From: Porphyromonadaceae bacterium UBA7332
Lineage (GTDB): Bacteria > Bacteroidota > Bacteroidia > Bacteroidales > UBA7332
Reading direction: 5' to 3'
Length of the DNA: 45,478 bases
NCBI GenBank assembly: GCA_002471225.1
Contig: DKPO01000020.1
Location: 33,536-79,013 of the forward strand
Part shown: positions 26,067 through 35,540 of the stretch, piece after piece
How the letters are laid out: each line of letters opens with the position of its first letter
How positions within the stretch are numbered: the stretch's first letter is position 1
Notes under the pieces: model-generated
Databases searched by the model: none
Seen by the model: the letters and a program-made list of their open reading frames with translations, nothing else
What the model was told of the DNA's origin: nothing
Made by a program: the position numbers and the translations under genes

Positions 26067-26109
26067 TATATCTGAGTACGGTGTCATAGTTTTAAACGCC
26101 GGTATTGAT

Positions 26110-26763
26110 TTAATCTATAATCAAGCCATCCTTCATGTGGATTGTACGATCTGCTAAGCCCGATAGTGATTCGTCATGTGTAACAATTACGAATGTTTGC
26201 TGAAATTGATTTCTTAATTTAAAGAACAACTCATGCAATTCTTCTTTATTTTTAGAATCCAGACTTCCTGAAGGTTCATCAGCAAAGATAACACGGGGTT
26301 CATTCATTAGGGCTCTGGCTACAGCAACACGTTGTTTCTCTCCGCCAGATAGTTCATTTGGTTTATGGGATGTTCGACCGGCTAATCCTAAAAAATCGAG
26401 TAATTCTTTAGCGCGCTCTTTGCAAAAAGCTTCTTTCTTGCGAGCGATCATACCAGGAATCATCACATTCTCCAGAGCTGTAAATTCAGGTAATAATTGA
26501 TGGAACTGAAAGACGAATCCGATATTTTCATTTCTGAATTTAGATAAATCCTTATCGTTTAATTCTGAGACTAAAGTATCATTTATACGTATTTCCCCGC
26601 TATCAGCTTTGTCTAATGTGCCAAGGATCTGGAGAAGAGTTGTTTTGCCAGCCCCACTTGCACCCACAATAGTTACGATTTCACCTTTATTTATTTGCAG
26701 ATCTATTCCTTTCAGAACCTGTAATGATCCGAAACTTTTAGTTATATTTTTTGCATGAATCAT
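26110..26763 (-). CDS. lolD: Lipoprotein-releasing-type ABC transporter ATPase
   Basis: The protein has 217 residues, the LolD/MacB-type ATPase size. Walker A GASGAGKTT is at 34-42, the Q-loop FVFQFHQLLPEFTALENV near 83-100, the signature LSGGEKQR at 138-145, Walker B VIFADEP at 158-164 and the H-loop VTHDE near the end. The LLPEFTALENV and ADEPSGSLD wording is typical of LolD, which powers release of lipoproteins from the inner membrane. The permease partners (LolC/E) are not in this window, so a MacB/FtsE-like use is possible. It is last in the thyA operon. Confidence 0.85.
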   Translation of the reverse strand: MIHAKNITKSFGSLQVLKGIDLQINKGEIVTIVGASGAGKTTLLQILGTLDKADSGEIRINDTLVSELNDKDLSKFRNENIGFVFQFHQLLPEFTALENVMIPGMIARKKEAFCKERAKELLDFLGLAGRTSHKPNELSGGEKQRVAVARALMNEPRVIFADEPSGSLDSKNKEELHELFFKLRNQFQQTFVIVTHDESLSGLADRTIHMKDGLIID

Positions 26764-26799
26764 ATTCTCAGTGTTTTTATAGTTGACAAAGAAACTATT

Positions 26800-27261
26800 T
26801 TATTGGTTGTTATGCAACTTCTCTAAATTTAAAAGAGTCTCTTTAAGTGATTTTCCCCAGTGGTAATTTCCTATTCCTCCTTGTTTGGGTAGTACACGGT
26901 GGCAAGGTATTATGATTGCAAGAGTATTTTTTCCTATAGCCGTGCCTACTGCTCGTAAGGCTGTCGGCTTTTTAATAGCTAAAGCAATTTCCTGATAAGA
27001 GTAGGTATTTCCGTAAGGAATATCAATCAAAGCATTCCATACCTCTTTTTGAAAGGGTGTTCCTTCAATAGATACAGGAACAGAGAATAATGTTCGTTGT
27101 CCGTTAAGATATTCAGATAATTGTGTTTTACAGGTTTGTATTAAGGAGTTGGAATGTATATCCATACCAACTGTTTCAACAAATGAAATGGAATTAATAG
27201 CTTTTGTATTAGCCTGGATACGAATAATTCCGATAGAAGATATAAGATAGTCGATGTACAT
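26800..27261 (-). CDS. ogt: Methylated-DNA--protein-cysteine methyltransferase
   Basis: The protein has 153 residues from the ATG at 27261; an upstream in-frame start would run back into the preceding gene. The alkyl-acceptor motif IIPCHRVL holds Cys120, with the helix-turn-helix region PYGNTYSYQEIALAI and the ALRAVGTAIGKN segment before it and GGIGNYHWG after. It removes O6-alkyl groups from guanine by suicide transfer to Cys120. Ogt/AdaB type without an Ada N-terminal domain. It starts one base after the stop codon of the transglycosylase gene. Confidence 0.94.
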   Translation of the reverse strand: MYIDYLISSIGIIRIQANTKAINSISFVETVGMDIHSNSLIQTCKTQLSEYLNGQRTLFSVPVSIEGTPFQKEVWNALIDIPYGNTYSYQEIALAIKKPTALRAVGTAIGKNTLAIIIPCHRVLPKQGGIGNYHWGKSLKETLLNLEKLHNNQ

Positions 27262-27262
27262 G

Positions 27263-28651
27263 TTATGCTCGTATTTTATCTTTATAATAGTCGAAACGCT
27301 TAGATACATCCTTTACGTATTCATACGTTTCGCTTCCGCGAAGGTATCCGGCTTTAACTACCGGATCAGAATAATATTCGGGTAGTCTTTTAAGTAAAAT
27401 GAATTTTTCCACATTATCATCCCATATCAAAGGATTTTTTCCATATTTCCGGGCTAATGCTTGTGCATCTCTGACATGGCCGGCTCCAGCATTATAAGCC
27501 GCAAGTATAAACTTCAAACGTTGATTCTCATCCGGAATATTCTTGAAACTTTCATTTAATACTTCAAGAACTTTGATTGATGTCCGGATATTTTCATGAT
27601 TTTCTTTTATTCGGCTCATGTTTGCTTTCATTGCTCTGGCTGTGCGAGGCATAATTTGCATCAGACCCAAAGCACCTGCCCATGAAACTTGTGTAGAATC
27701 AAAGCGGGTTTCCTGATAAGCAATAGATGCAAGTAAACGCCAGTCCCAGACCGTTCCTTTAGTGAGTGTCTTAAATAAAGGATCGTGAATCGAAATTTTA
27801 TTTTTAGAAAGACTCAGAATAGGAAGGCCTATCGGGCGTTTGCTTTGTTCGAAATAACGTTTGGCTATCGAACGGTAGCTTTGTTTTTTCTGGTTTTCAT
27901 CAAACCATTTGTTTAATGAGTCAGCCAGAATAGGGGAGTCCCATCTTACGGCCCATGCGAGCCTTTGAGGAAAACTTATTTTTACAGAGATGTCAATATC
28001 ATTATAATAAGTCTTATTGAGTTTTGCTAACTCGTTATCGGCAATGGTATACGGAATTTCATCTTTCGAAACCATTTCGATCAGATCTTCAGTGACAATG
28101 GAATCCTGATCAATATACACGATATTGATTCCACCACCGAGTTCTTCATTCAGATTTTGCAATCGGGAGTCAAAACGTGTATCTTTCATAATATATACAC
28201 TATCACCAATTAATTCAGTTACATCCTTAATCAATGGTTTATCCTTCTTGACTTTTTGAACCAATACCTGATAGTTCTCTGTCTTACGTCCACAGAATAT
28301 TAGACTGTCTTTATATGAAGAAACCTCAGGAATCTCGTAGGCAATAAGGTCTCCTTCGCCTCTGAGAAGCATTTCCTGTAACTTGTGGATATTCTGTCCT
28401 ACCACAACTTTTAAATGCAGACCAAGTGACTCAGCAAAATCCTTTGCCAGCTCATAGTCATATCCCATATCATCACCCTTATAATTAAAAAAGGATGTTG
28501 AGCCATATAGGGTCAGTATTGTGAGCGTGTCTTTAGACATGATCTGAGGTAAATCAAATTCAGACGAAGGAATATCCGTATCTTTCGGGCTTTTCGGTTT
28601 GCATGAAAATAAAAAGAGAAAAGTCAGCAGACCAAACAGAAGTCTTCGCAT
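27263..28651 (-). CDS. MltF-like lytic murein transglycosylase lipoprotein
   Basis: The protein has 462 residues. A lipobox FLFSC gives lipidated Cys17. Residues about 40-265 form a solute-binding-protein family 3-like domain (DTLTILTLYGSTSFF, GYDYELAKDFAESLG). Residues about 290-440 form an SLT goose-lysozyme-type domain with catalytic Glu314 in YQETRFD, GALGLMQIMP (326-335) and AAYNAGAGHV. This two-domain plan is that of MltF, which cleaves peptidoglycan glycan strands to 1,6-anhydromuramyl ends and is regulated by muropeptides bound to the first domain. It lies 45 bases after the GlmU-like gene. Confidence 0.92.
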   Translation of the reverse strand: MRRLLFGLLTFLFLFSCKPKSPKDTDIPSSEFDLPQIMSKDTLTILTLYGSTSFFNYKGDDMGYDYELAKDFAESLGLHLKVVVGQNIHKLQEMLLRGEGDLIAYEIPEVSSYKDSLIFCGRKTENYQVLVQKVKKDKPLIKDVTELIGDSVYIMKDTRFDSRLQNLNEELGGGINIVYIDQDSIVTEDLIEMVSKDEIPYTIADNELAKLNKTYYNDIDISVKISFPQRLAWAVRWDSPILADSLNKWFDENQKKQSYRSIAKRYFEQSKRPIGLPILSLSKNKISIHDPLFKTLTKGTVWDWRLLASIAYQETRFDSTQVSWAGALGLMQIMPRTARAMKANMSRIKENHENIRTSIKVLEVLNESFKNIPDENQRLKFILAAYNAGAGHVRDAQALARKYGKNPLIWDDNVEKFILLKRLPEYYSDPVVKAGYLRGSETYEYVKDVSKRFDYYKDKIRA

Positions 28652-28696
28652 ATATGTATGATTTTAAATGAAAGATTAAACTTTCCGATAAATTTA

Positions 28697-29854
28697 TTAT
28701 TTGTCAAGTTCAAAAATATATTGGCAAATATCTTTATCCCTTTCTGTAAATTCTTTCTTCCTTCGTGCCATCATCTTCTCAGTCGTGATATAGAATTTCT
28801 TAAGATTAACTTCTTCGAAACCACTGTTACCACCTTCAATGAAAGAATGTACGAAATTCCTTGGGAATCCGGTACCGTAAATGTTACAGCCGACACCTAC
28901 TACTGTTGCTGTATTAAACATGGTGTTAATTCCGGCTTTTGAGTAATCACCCATTATTAGTCCGCAGAACTGAAGGCCAGTCCGGGCGAAACGGCGGGTA
29001 GCATAATTCCATAATTTAATCTCAGAATAATCATTCTTTAAATTAGAAGCTTCTGTTCCTGCTCCGATATTACACCATTCACCAATAACAGCATTACCAA
29101 GAAATCCATCATGGGCCTTATTCGAATAACCAAACATTACAACATTATTCAATTCACCGCCAACTTTACAATGAGGACCGATGGTTGTAGGGCCATATAT
29201 TTTAGAACCCATATTGACTGTTGCATGTTCACAAGCAGCAAAAGGACCTCTGATATTGGTTCCTTCCATTATCTCGACATCTTTACCGATATAAACCGGG
29301 CCCTTCTGTGTATTTATTGTAGTGCATTCAACGAACGCGCCTTCTTCTACAAATACAGGATTTGTTCCGATAACTCTATTCGTGAAACTCAATGGTTGTG
29401 TTTCGCGGGAGTGAGTAATAAGCTCAAAATCGGCACAAAGTTCTTCTCCATTTTTAAGAAAGATGTCGTAAGTGTTTTCGATTCGATTAACAGTTTCAAT
29501 GATTCGTCTTGATGTGAAATTCTGATAACGATAGTTTTCGTAAGAGCCTAAAAAGGCAATCAAATTTCCATCAAAAAATAAAGCATCCCCATTTTGAAGT
29601 GATTGAATGGACTGTATGATTTTATCCTCCGGTAAAAGATTTCCGGATAAAAACAGACTTTCGTTCTTTTCGATAAAAGGATATTTCAGAGAAAGGTAAT
29701 CTTCAGTCAGATATGACGCATTCAGATTTAATCTTATTTCCCATTTTTCTCGTATCGTTAAAATACCGACACGTATTTCAGCTACGGGTCTGGTAAATGT
29801 CAGGGGCAACAGGTCTGATCTGCAGGCCCCTTCAAAAAAGACAATATTATTCAT
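28697..29854 (-). CDS. GlmU-family sugar nucleotidyltransferase/acetyltransferase (Bacteroidetes type)
   Basis: The protein has 385 residues. The N-terminal part (about 1-150) starts NNIVFFEGACRSDLLPLTFTRPVAEIRVG, with an Arg-rich loop instead of the usual GlmU LAAGxGTRM. The C-terminal part (about 165-340) is a left-handed beta-helix of hexapeptide repeats (GPVYIGKDVEIMEGTNIRGP, then NNVVMFGYSNKAHDGFLG). This is the alternative bacterial GlmU family found in Bacteroidetes, believed to supply UDP-GlcNAc from GlcN-1-P. It overlaps folA by 8 bases, and its neighbour is a peptidoglycan enzyme, consistent with wall-precursor work. Biochemical role is by family, not proven here. Confidence 0.85.
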   Translation of the reverse strand: MNNIVFFEGACRSDLLPLTFTRPVAEIRVGILTIREKWEIRLNLNASYLTEDYLSLKYPFIEKNESLFLSGNLLPEDKIIQSIQSLQNGDALFFDGNLIAFLGSYENYRYQNFTSRRIIETVNRIENTYDIFLKNGEELCADFELITHSRETQPLSFTNRVIGTNPVFVEEGAFVECTTINTQKGPVYIGKDVEIMEGTNIRGPFAACEHATVNMGSKIYGPTTIGPHCKVGGELNNVVMFGYSNKAHDGFLGNAVIGEWCNIGAGTEASNLKNDYSEIKLWNYATRRFARTGLQFCGLIMGDYSKAGINTMFNTATVVGVGCNIYGTGFPRNFVHSFIEGGNSGFEEVNLKKFYITTEKMMARRKKEFTERDKDICQYIFELDK

Positions 29855-30347
29855 TATTCTTACGAATATAATCTACAAAAGTGTAACTATATGGATGCTT
29901 TTCATCAGCAGGAAAATCTTTCCGGCTAACTTCCTCCCATTGAGAAAAATCAATTTGAGGGAAATATACATCTGCATCGAAATCTGCATGTACCCATGTC
30001 AGATACATTCTGCTGGCGATTGAAAGAGCATCTTCGTATACTGATGCACCACCAATGATATAAACATCCGGATCCTTTTCTGTCAGATCAGTCATTTCTT
30101 CCCAGGAAGTACAAACAAAAGCGTTTGTACCGATAGCTTCAGGCATGGATGTCATCACAACATTTTTGCGATTCGGTAATGCACCTTTGGGTAATGATTC
30201 AAAGGTGCGTCTTCCCATTACGATTGTATGACCTTGTGTTAACTCTTTGAAGCGTTTCATATCATTAGGAAGTCTCCAAAGTAAATCGTTATTTTTACCG
30301 ATTGCATAGTTGTCTGCAATAGCGGCAATGATCGAAATGTTCTTCAT
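29847..30347 (-). CDS. folA: Dihydrofolate reductase
   Basis: The protein has 166 residues, a normal chromosomal DHFR. It reduces dihydrofolate to THF with NADPH. SIIAAIADNYAIGKNNDLLWRLPNDM carries the active-site Asp29, followed by VMGRRTFESLPKG (NADPH site), NVVMTS and VYIIGGASVYEDAL. It lies 20 bases after thyA and overlaps the next gene by 8 bases, so it is translated from the same mRNA. Pairing with thyA is functional: ThyA generates the dihydrofolate that FolA recycles. Confidence 0.97.
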   Translation of the reverse strand: MKNISIIAAIADNYAIGKNNDLLWRLPNDMKRFKELTQGHTIVMGRRTFESLPKGALPNRKNVVMTSMPEAIGTNAFVCTSWEEMTDLTEKDPDVYIIGGASVYEDALSIASRMYLTWVHADFDADVYFPQIDFSQWEEVSRKDFPADEKHPYSYTFVDYIRKNNE

Positions 30348-30367
30348 TTTGCTATTATTTAGTGTTA

Positions 30368-31162
30368 TTACACGGCAACCACACCTTTGATATGTGGATG
30401 CGGATCATACCCTTCTAATTCAAAGTCTTCAAATTTGAAATCGAAGATATTTTTAATCTCGGGGTTTAGTTTCATTTTAGGTAAGGCTCTTACCTCGCGA
30501 GAGATTTGCTCCTTAACCTGATCAATATGATTCGAATAAATATGCGCATCTCCGAGTGTGTGAACAAAATCGCCAACCTCCAGATCGCATACCTGTGCTA
30601 CCATCATTTGTAACAAAGCATAAGACGCAATGTTGAATGGCACACCCAGAAATATATCAGCACTTCTTTGATAAAGTTGCAAACTTAATTTACCATTTGA
30701 AACATAAAACTGAAAAAATGCGTGACAGGGAGGAAGGTTCATGTTAGGAATATCTGCCACATTCCAGGCACTCACAATAATTCGTCTCGAATCCGGATTA
30801 TTTTTTATTGTATCAATAGCTTCAGCTATCTGATCAATGTGACCTCCTTTATAATCTGGCCATGACCGCCACTGATATCCATAGATATGTCCCAGATCAC
30901 CATTCTCGTCAGCCCATTCATTCCAGATTCTTACGCCATTATCTTGCAGATACTTTACGTTCGTGTCTCCTTTTAAAAACCATAGAAGTTCATAGATGAC
31001 TGATTTTAAATGGATTTTTTTTGTCGTAACAAGTGGAAAACCCTGACTTAAATCAAAACGCATTTGATAGCCAAACAGACTGGTGGTTCCCGTTCCGGTG
31101 CGATCTTCTTTGAAATCTCCTTTTTCAAGGACATCGCTAAGCAAATCTATATATTGTTTCAT
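30368..31162 (-). CDS. thyA: Thymidylate synthase
   Basis: The protein has 264 residues from the ATG at 31162, the same length as E. coli ThyA; an in-frame start 11 codons upstream adds an atypical extension that runs up to the -7 box. It methylates dUMP to dTMP with 5,10-methylene-THF. RTGTGTTSLFGYQMRFDL at the start, the catalytic Cys146 in LPPCHAFFQFYV, and QRSADIFLGVPFNIASY are all standard. It is the first gene of the six-gene leftward operon. Confidence 0.97.
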   Translation of the reverse strand: MKQYIDLLSDVLEKGDFKEDRTGTGTTSLFGYQMRFDLSQGFPLVTTKKIHLKSVIYELLWFLKGDTNVKYLQDNGVRIWNEWADENGDLGHIYGYQWRSWPDYKGGHIDQIAEAIDTIKNNPDSRRIIVSAWNVADIPNMNLPPCHAFFQFYVSNGKLSLQLYQRSADIFLGVPFNIASYALLQMMVAQVCDLEVGDFVHTLGDAHIYSNHIDQVKEQISREVRALPKMKLNPEIKNIFDFKFEDFELEGYDPHPHIKGVVAV

Positions 31163-31192
31163 TGCAGTTGTAGTATTCGTTATTTTATGTGG

Positions 31193-31200
31193 CAAATGTA
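31193..31200 (-). promoter_or_regulatory. -7 box of the thyA operon
   Basis: The minus strand reads TACATTTG followed by CC, an exact TAnnTTTG match 30 bases upstream of the thyA ATG. No clear -33 element at standard spacing. Confidence 0.55.
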
Positions 31201-31340
31201 ATGAAAAAGTATCTATTGAAGCTTTTTTTGTCTTTGAAGTATGGGTTAGGGCAGATGAAGGAAATAGAGAATGTAAGAGTCTTGATAAATTAAATTTATG
31301 ATTTACAAAGATATTATTAGGTTTATATATGAATATAATG

Positions 31341-31348
31341 TAGTTTTG
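31341..31348 (+). promoter_or_regulatory. -7 box upstream of the beta-galactosidase gene
   Basis: TAGTTTTG matches TAnnTTTG exactly, 52 bases before the ATG; the -33 region is weak. An AGGGAAAT just before the ATG (cggagggaaatg) is an unusually good Shine-Dalgarno-like sequence for this genome. Confidence 0.45.
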
Positions 31349-31400
31349 GAGTATTATTATTTTATAAAATTAGAACAGTATAACAAATAATCGGAGGGAA

Positions 31401-33755
31401 ATGAGAAACATTAGAAAAAGTGTGGTGGTAGCACTTTCTTCTCTGAGTCTTTTGTGTGGAGGGGTGTCTCATCTTTCAGCTCAAGAGCAGGGAAGCTTTA
31501 CTACAGGTAATAAAACATTTTTATTGAACGGAGAACCTTTTATCATTAAAGCAGCCGAAATGCACTATCCTCGTATTCCGCGCCCTTATTGGGAGCATCG
31601 TATACAGATGTGTAAGGCATTAGGGATGAATACCATTTGTTTGTATGTATTCTGGAATATCCACGAACAGAAAGAAGGGGAGTTTGATTTTACTGAAAAC
31701 AATGATATCCGTGAGTTTGTGAAGTTAGCACAAAAAAACGGGATGTATGTGATCGTGCGTCCCGGTCCTTATGTTTGTGCCGAATGGGAAATGGGCGGGT
31801 TGCCATGGTGGCTCCTTAAAAAGAAAGATATTAAGTTGCGCGATAATGATCCGTATTATATGGAACGCGTAGCAATCTTTGAGCAAGAAGTCGCAAAACA
31901 GCTAAGTGATCTGACTATAGATAAAGGAGGACCTGTCATTATGGTTCAAGTAGAGAATGAGTTTGGCGCTTATGCTACAAATAAACCTCATGTACGGGCT
32001 ATTCGTGATATTCTTCGCAAATCAGGGTTTGATAAAGTTACATTATTTCAATGTGACTGGAGTTCAACATTTCAGAATAACGGACTGGATGATCTGGTTT
32101 GGACGATAAACTTTGGAACGGGTGCTAACATTGAAAAACAATTTGAGAATCTGAGTAATGCTCGTCCCGATGCACCTCTGATGTGCAGTGAGTTTTGGAG
32201 TGGTTGGTTTGACAGATGGGGGAGTCAGCATGAAACACGTAATAGTGAGACGATGATTAAGGGAATGCAGGAGATGCTTGACCGGGGAATCTCATTTTCC
32301 TTATATATGACCCATGGAGGAACTACGTGGGGACATTGGGCTGGCGCGAATAATCCTCCATATACACCAGATGTAACATCTTATGATTATGATGCTCCGA
32401 TAAGTGAATCCGGAATAGCAACACCTAAATATATGGAGCTTCGTAAGATGTTATCTGATTATATGTATGGAGAAAAACAAATAGCCATTCCCAAAGCAAT
32501 CCCGGTTATAGCAATCCCGAAAGTTTCATTTAATCAATATGCTCCTTTGTTTGAGAATCTGCCAGATCCTAAAGAAAGCTTTGGTATAAAAACGATGGAG
32601 GAGTTTGATCAGGGTTGGGGATCGATTGTTTATTCGACTACGGCTCCGGAAATATCAGAGAAAAGTGTGATGACGATTTATGATCCGAAAGATTATGTCC
32701 AAGTCTTTGTGAATGGTAATAAAGTTGGGGTAATGGATCGTAGGGTAAACGAAAAAAGTATAGTAATGCCTCCTTTAAGAAAGGGAGACCGAATCGATAT
32801 TTTAGTTGAAGCTATGGGGCGTGTAAACTTCGGAAGTTCAATTAAGGATTTTAAAGGGATTACGGATAAGGTATTGCTGAGTTATGCTTTAGAAAATGGA
32901 AGCTCTGTAACCATTGATCTTAAAAACTGGAAGGTTTATAACTTGCCTGTCGATTATAGTTTTGTCCGTAACCAAAATTATCAGCCCTTACAAAAAGAGC
33001 AAGGTCCCGGATTTTATCGGGCTACGTTTAATCTGAAGAAAGTAGGCGATACATTTATAAACATGGAAAGTTGGGGAAAGGGATTAGTTTATGTAAACGG
33101 CTATCCTATCGGCCGTTTTTGGGAAATCGGTCCTCAGCAAACTTTATATATGCCGGGATGCTGGTTGAAGAAAGGTGAGAATGAAATAATTGTATTTGAC
33201 ATAATCGGTCCGCAAGAGGCTGCTGTAGAAGGATTAAAGACTCATATTGTAGATAAGCTGAATCTGAAAAAAGCGCCTTTAAACAGAAAAGAAGGTGAAA
33301 AACTTGACTTGACAGGAGAATCAGCTGTCAAATCGTCCACCTTTTCCGCAGGTAACGGATATCAGGAAATTAAATTTGATCAACCGGTAAGAGGCAGATA
33401 TATTTGTGTGGAAGCACAAAATTCTCATGATGAAAAAGAATCAGTGGCAATAGCGGAGTGGTATATGCTCGGAGCTGATGGTCAGCGTTTGAGTCGTGAA
33501 CCATGGAGCGTTGTGTATTGCAGTGATGAGGATGTACGATCCGGAAATAAAACGGCCGAAAAAGTTTTTGATCTTCAGGAATCAACTTACTGGAGTACCG
33601 GTCAGGGTGTTAAAGGACCTCATTATCTGGTTTTGGATTTAGGCTCCGTGCAAACGGTTAGCGGATTCCAATATTTACCTCGTGTTGAACCTAATGCGCC
33701 GCAAAGTATTAAAGATTATAAGATCTATATAAAAGAAAATCCGTTTAAATACTGA
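31401..33755 (+). CDS. Glycoside hydrolase family 35 beta-galactosidase
   Basis: The protein has 784 residues with a signal peptide (about 1-27, ending LSAQ), so it is exported. The GH35 barrel starts FLLNGEPFIIKAAEMHYPRIPRPYW and carries acid/base Glu187 (VENEFG) and nucleophile Glu264 (MCSEFWSGWFDRWG), with RPGPYVCAEWEMGGLPWWL between. Beta-sandwich domains follow (GFYRATF, NGYPIGRFWEIGPQQTLYMP). A C-terminal F5/8 type C-like domain (about 655-784, FDLQESTYWSTG then LVLDLGSVQTVSGFQYLPR) may bind sugar. It releases terminal beta-galactose. It is not beside the susCD genes and appears to be a single-gene unit. Confidence 0.95.
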   Translation: MRNIRKSVVVALSSLSLLCGGVSHLSAQEQGSFTTGNKTFLLNGEPFIIKAAEMHYPRIPRPYWEHRIQMCKALGMNTICLYVFWNIHEQKEGEFDFTENNDIREFVKLAQKNGMYVIVRPGPYVCAEWEMGGLPWWLLKKKDIKLRDNDPYYMERVAIFEQEVAKQLSDLTIDKGGPVIMVQVENEFGAYATNKPHVRAIRDILRKSGFDKVTLFQCDWSSTFQNNGLDDLVWTINFGTGANIEKQFENLSNARPDAPLMCSEFWSGWFDRWGSQHETRNSETMIKGMQEMLDRGISFSLYMTHGGTTWGHWAGANNPPYTPDVTSYDYDAPISESGIATPKYMELRKMLSDYMYGEKQIAIPKAIPVIAIPKVSFNQYAPLFENLPDPKESFGIKTMEEFDQGWGSIVYSTTAPEISEKSVMTIYDPKDYVQVFVNGNKVGVMDRRVNEKSIVMPPLRKGDRIDILVEAMGRVNFGSSIKDFKGITDKVLLSYALENGSSVTIDLKNWKVYNLPVDYSFVRNQNYQPLQKEQGPGFYRATFNLKKVGDTFINMESWGKGLVYVNGYPIGRFWEIGPQQTLYMPGCWLKKGENEIIVFDIIGPQEAAVEGLKTHIVDKLNLKKAPLNRKEGEKLDLTGESAVKSSTFSAGNGYQEIKFDQPVRGRYICVEAQNSHDEKESVAIAEWYMLGADGQRLSREPWSVVYCSDEDVRSGNKTAEKVFDLQESTYWSTGQGVKGPHYLVLDLGSVQTVSGFQYLPRVEPNAPQSIKDYKIYIKENPFKY

Positions 33756-33799
33756 TCGCAAGAATAGTAGTATACGAATGGTTGACTATGATTAACAGA

Positions 33800-33837
33800 A
33801 AAACTCCGATTTAGCTTCTGCTGAATCGGAGTTTTTT
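33800..33837. terminator. Bidirectional terminator between convergent genes
   Basis: Perfect 12-bp arms (33800-33811 aaaactccgatt and 33824-33835) enclose a small loop that pairs further (tagc with gctg), followed by T's on the plus strand and preceded by A's for the minus strand. It serves the GH35 and acyl-CoA ligase genes. Confidence 0.85.
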
Positions 33838-33851
33838 ACATTTAGACGATG

Positions 33852-35510
33852 TTAATCGGCAGTGTAAAGGTATCGTTTAATTTTATGAGTCGGAGTTTTT
33901 TCAAACGGATGAGTCACTATCCGTAGTTCCGATACATGAGAAAAGCGATTTAAATTATTATTTAGTCTTTGTTTCATTTGTTGCAGATATCCGTTTAATT
34001 GTTGTTGGATTTCAGCATGCTTATCACTTGCCGCTTGTTTGAAAAATTCATATTTTTTGGCAAGTTCTTCCTGGTTCATATATACCTTGGCTATGATTTT
34101 CCCTTTTTTCTCATACACCATTGATTCCATGACACCTTCCATGTTATTCAATACATACTCGATCTCTTCGGGATAAATATTTTCACCGCTCGGACCTAAT
34201 ATCATATTTTTTGATCTTCCCCGAATGTATAGATTGCCATCTTCAAACGAACCTAAGTCTCCTGTATGGAACCATCCGTCACGTAATACAGATTTAGTCA
34301 TCTCTTCTTCTTTGTAATATCCTTTCATCACACTCGGACCTTTTACGACGATTTCACCTTCTCCACCATGGCTGGCATCTACTTTGCATTCCAATCCGTT
34401 AAGAACAGGACCTACTGATCGGTAATGTACATGTTTCACTTTAGATCCGGCAACAAGTGATGCGGTCTCTGTGAGTCCATATCCGCATGAATAAGGGAAA
34501 TGAGCTTCGCGTAAGAATTTTTCAACAGTAGGATCCAGAGGCGCTCCTCCGATACCAAAGAAACGAAGACGGGAACCGAACACCTTCATCATGGCACGCC
34601 CGGCTTTGCGGTTAATCAATTTACGGAACGGACCGAAATAGATCAGACGTTTAAAGCTAAATCTCTTATCAAGTCCCAATTTGGGCTTAATACGTTGGTT
34701 ATATATCTTTTCTATAACAAGCGGCACTGAAAGCATTAATGTCGGTTTAACATGCTGAAGTGTTGCAAGCAGTATAGATGGGGTCGGCGGTTTCGTCATA
34801 TAATGAACACTTGCACCCTGACGCATGGGTAGGATCAGTCCTAATACGTTTTCATACACATGAGAAAGAGGAAGTATGGATAAGAAGACATCTGTATCAT
34901 AAACGCTTTGAACATCCAAAACTTTCTCGGCAACAAATGTCAGGTTGCGGTGAGATAGCATTACACCTTTGCTGCGGCCTGTTGTTCCGGACGTGTAAAT
35001 AATACTGGCCAGATCATCCGGTTCTAAATCGGGTAAAACAATCTTATTTTTAGCGTGATCATAATCAAAATCCAGAATATGACTTTTTGATCCGGCGATT
35101 TCCAGATGATCCAGAAAAACGATAGGACCTTTAAAATCTAAAGTAGCCTGATGTTTCTGATATAGGCGATGAGATATAAATAGTATTTCTGATTCTGAGT
35201 GAGCCAGAATATTATTAATTTCCATATCAGAGAAATCAGGAAGAATAGGCACGGCTACCGCACCCATATATGTAATAGAGAAAAAGACCGCAGCCCAATG
35301 AGGAGAGTTTTCTCCTACTATCGCAACTTTAGATCCTTTTTGTATATTATGCTTCAAAAACCAATTACCGATCCGATGTACATGATCATATAATTCGTGA
35401 TAATGGATTTTTTGTTTCTGGATATATGATAAAGCCAGATGATCACGATATTTAATCGCGCTGTTGTCAATCAATGCGCGCAATGTATCTATTCTAATTT
35501 CAGAAGTCAT
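33852..35510 (-). CDS. Long-chain fatty acid--CoA ligase (AMP-forming)
   Basis: The protein has 552 residues, ANL superfamily. The ATP-binding loop YTSGTTGRSKG is at 172-182, then LPLSHVYENVLG (fatty-acid ligase type), the GYGLTET motif, GWFHTGDLG and the hinge IRGRSKNMIL followed by GENIYPEEIE. It activates fatty acids to acyl-CoA via acyl-AMP at the membrane. The C-terminus (FEKTPTHKIKRYLY) retains the catalytic Lys region. It is a single gene, with an 8-bp inverted repeat about 30-60 bases upstream of its start. Confidence 0.93.
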   Translation of the reverse strand: MTSEIRIDTLRALIDNSAIKYRDHLALSYIQKQKIHYHELYDHVHRIGNWFLKHNIQKGSKVAIVGENSPHWAAVFFSITYMGAVAVPILPDFSDMEINNILAHSESEILFISHRLYQKHQATLDFKGPIVFLDHLEIAGSKSHILDFDYDHAKNKIVLPDLEPDDLASIIYTSGTTGRSKGVMLSHRNLTFVAEKVLDVQSVYDTDVFLSILPLSHVYENVLGLILPMRQGASVHYMTKPPTPSILLATLQHVKPTLMLSVPLVIEKIYNQRIKPKLGLDKRFSFKRLIYFGPFRKLINRKAGRAMMKVFGSRLRFFGIGGAPLDPTVEKFLREAHFPYSCGYGLTETASLVAGSKVKHVHYRSVGPVLNGLECKVDASHGGEGEIVVKGPSVMKGYYKEEEMTKSVLRDGWFHTGDLGSFEDGNLYIRGRSKNMILGPSGENIYPEEIEYVLNNMEGVMESMVYEKKGKIIAKVYMNQEELAKKYEFFKQAASDKHAEIQQQLNGYLQQMKQRLNNNLNRFSHVSELRIVTHPFEKTPTHKIKRYLYTAD

Positions 35511-35540
35511 ACAGTAATAATTTAAGTATTCAGGTTAGAC

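Noticed and set aside
31401..33755. Beta-galactosidase as part of a polysaccharide utilisation locus with the susCD pair
   Set aside because: It is about 25 kb from susCD, with many unrelated genes and both strands in between, and has its own terminator.
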